Shown here: in pieces, positions 63,015 through 64,000 of the stretch
Position numbering within the stretch: position 1 is the stretch's first letter
How the letters are laid out: every line of letters starts with the position of its first letter
Origin: Nocardia ninae NBRC 108245
GTDB taxonomy: Bacteria > Actinomycetota > Actinomycetes > Mycobacteriales > Mycobacteriaceae
NCBI RefSeq assembly: GCF_007990755.1
Contig: NZ_BJXA01000035.1
Span: 1-64,000 of the forward strand
Reading direction: 5' to 3'
DNA: 64,000 bases
The notes under the pieces: model-generated
Databases searched by the model: none
What the model was told of the DNA's origin: nothing
The model's input: only the letters and a program-made list of their open reading frames with translations
Made by a program: the position numbers and the translations under genes

Positions 63015-63640
63015 GCGACCAGGGACGCCGGGCCGCCGACGACACCACCGAAGTCGACACGCCGATCGTGAGCGGTCCGATCGAAGAGGAAGCACTGCGC
63101 GCGGACCGTGATGCGACCAGAGAACAACTCGGGCAAACGGTTTCGGAGCTGACCGACAAACTGGACGTCAAGGGTCGAGCGCAGGACAAACTGCACGACA
63201 CCGCCGACACCGTGCGCGAAAAGGCAACGGAGGCAACCGAAGCCGCCGCCGAGAAGACCGCGCAGGCCAAGTCCGCTGCCAGCCGCAAGGCGGCCGAAAC
63301 CAAGGAAGCCGCGGCCAAGAAGGCTGCCGCGACCAAGCAGGCCGCGAGCAAGAAGGCCACGGAGGCCAAGGAATCCACCAGCAGGAAGGCCGCCGAGGTG
63401 GAGGCGGCGACCGCCGAGAAGGCCGCGCAGGTGAAGCAGGCCGCCGAGGAGAAGGCACAGCAGGCCAAGGCGCAGGCGCGCGACCTGGTCGACAAAGCCG
63501 AAGCCGCCACCCCCGAGCCGGTCGTCGAACGCGGCAGGCAGGCCGCGGACGTGGCGCGTCGGCAACCCGCCGCCGTGGCCGGTGCCGCGGCACTCGCGGC
63601 GCTCATCGTCTGGTGGATCCTGCGCAGGCGGCAGGCATGA
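63011..63640 (+). CDS. DUF3618 protein with long Lys/Ala-rich helical repeat and C-terminal anchor
   Basis: The protein has 209 residues. The N-terminal DUF3618 segment is EALRADRDATREQLGQTVSELTDKLDVKGRAQDKLHD. From about 75 to 160 it is an Ala/Lys/Glu/Thr repeat reminiscent of LEA-type or histone-like proteins (EKTAQAKSAASRKAAETKEA, then AAKKAAATKQAASKKATEAK). One helix near the C-terminus (VAGAAALAALIVWWIL) anchors it. A desiccation/stress or DNA-associated role is possible but not shown. It overlaps the preceding and following genes by four bases each. Confidence 0.8.
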   Translation: MSDQGRRAADDTTEVDTPIVSGPIEEEALRADRDATREQLGQTVSELTDKLDVKGRAQDKLHDTADTVREKATEATEAAAEKTAQAKSAASRKAAETKEAAAKKAAATKQAASKKATEAKESTSRKAAEVEAATAEKAAQVKQAAEEKAQQAKAQARDLVDKAEAATPEPVVERGRQAADVARRQPAAVAGAAALAALIVWWILRRRQA

Positions 63641-63894
63641 AGACGCTGTACAAGCCGCTCGGCATGCTGGTCAGCGTGGTGGGCGGCCTCGCGGCCAATG
63701 CGGCGTTCACCCGCGTGTGGCGAACCGTCAGCGGTGAGGACGAAGCCCCCAGCGCCACGGCGCGGAACTACACCTGGAGCGAGGTCTTGATCGCCGCCGC
63801 GCTCCAGGGTGCCATCTTCGGCCTCGTCAAAGCCGCCATCGACCGGGCGGGCGCGACCGGCTACAAGTCGTTGACCGGCACCTGGCCCGAGTAA
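63637..63894 (+). CDS. DUF4235 small membrane protein
   Basis: The 85-residue protein starts MKTLYKPLGMLVSVVGGLAANAAFTRVWRTVSGEDEAPSATARNYTWSEVLIAAALQGAIFGLVKAAIDRAGATGYKSLTGTWPE, with two short membrane helices separated by a polar loop. It matches DUF4235, function unknown, commonly next to DUF3618 and holin-X-like genes in actinobacteria. ATG 63637 overlaps the previous stop (ATGA). Confidence 0.82.
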   Translation: MKTLYKPLGMLVSVVGGLAANAAFTRVWRTVSGEDEAPSATARNYTWSEVLIAAALQGAIFGLVKAAIDRAGATGYKSLTGTWPE

Positions 63895-63903
63895 CCGGCT
63901 GGT

Positions 63904-64000
63904 TCATTCGTCGCCGCTGAAATCCCGGCGGACGAAGTTGGGGCGGATGTCGGGGTCCGGCGGATCGTAATACCGGTGGAACGTCGGGGTCAGACCCGAC
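63904..64000 (-). CDS. C-terminal end of a minus-strand gene, truncated by the window
   Basis: The minus-strand frame is open from the window edge to TGA at 63904-63906. The visible C-terminal 31 residues include FHRYYDPPDPDIRPNFVRRD and end FSGDE. I recognise no family from this short part. It is convergent with the DUF4235 gene, with 9 bases between the stops. Confidence 0.55.
   Translation of the reverse strand, partial: SGLTPTFHRYYDPPDPDIRPNFVRRDFSGDE

Noticed and set aside
63285-63480. CRISPR-like or tandem repeat DNA in the DUF3618 gene
   Set aside because: The repetition is at protein level (Lys/Ala-rich helix) with irregular DNA units and no spacers.

Overview
The window is high-GC actinobacterial DNA from a mycolic-acid-producing member of the Mycobacteriales/Corynebacteriales, most likely Nocardia or a close relative. 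The evidence is the mycolate condensation locus (cutinase-like hydrolase, FadD32, Pks13, AccD4), Emb arabinosyltransferases, DprE1/DprE2, AftA, both galactofuranosyltransferases (GlfT1, GlfT2), a Wzm/Wzt-type exporter and the dTDP-rhamnose genes rmlA, rmlB and rmlC. The species cannot be named from the sequence alone. No CRISPR array, insertion sequence or complete prophage is visible.

Layout. 1-12.5 kb: the end of a DUF732 protein, culp6-like hydrolase, an F420-type luciferase-like oxidoreductase, fadD32-pks13-accD4, then a convergent cyclophilin. 12.9-27.5 kb: arabinan synthesis, with one emb gene on + facing a minus-strand series dprE1-dprE2-aftA-(uncharacterised GT-C protein)-emb, and a GtrA-family gene (Rv3789-like) divergent from dprE1. 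Strong hairpins lie between dprE2 and aftA and after aftA. 27.5-35.3 kb: ordinary accessory genes, namely a PPOX flavoprotein, a molybdopterin oxidoreductase, a hypothetical, a DUF4282 membrane protein, an XRE/DUF5753 regulator and a MarR/MFS efflux pair with a very clear shared operator. 35.3-51.6 kb: envelope sugar genes again (rmlC-rmlA, lipase, a secreted glycine-zipper protein, rmlB, a GtrA/GtrB/GtrC-like trio, glfT2, an SDR, rsgA, glfT1-wzt-wzm, and the proteasome activator bpa). 51.8-56.3 kb: a class-V aminotransferase-fold protein without the PLP lysine, a quinone oxidoreductase with a divergent MarR regulator, and a tRNA-Ser(UGA) followed by a 1.2-kb tract bounded by a 61-bp duplication of the tRNA 3' half. 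56.3-62.5 kb: a complete branched-chain-amino-acid-type ABC transporter operon (livG-livF-livH-livM-substrate-binding protein) divergent from a PucR-type regulator. 62.6-63.9 kb: three translationally coupled small membrane or stress-type proteins, and the tail of a further minus-strand gene.

How the genes work together: FadD32/Pks13/AccD4 make mycolic acids. RmlA/B/C supply dTDP-rhamnose for the linker unit. GlfT1 and GlfT2 build galactan, and Wzm/Wzt is the likely exporter of lipid-linked galactan. DprE1/E2 make decaprenyl-phosphoryl arabinose, used by AftA and the Emb proteins outside the membrane. The most interesting loci are the three-component GtrABC-like cassette placed between rmlB and glfT2, which may add a side sugar to an envelope polymer, and the integrase-less tRNA-Ser mini-element. 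Several genes show a TANNNT -10 hexamer 6-7 bases before the start codon, which points to frequent leaderless transcripts.
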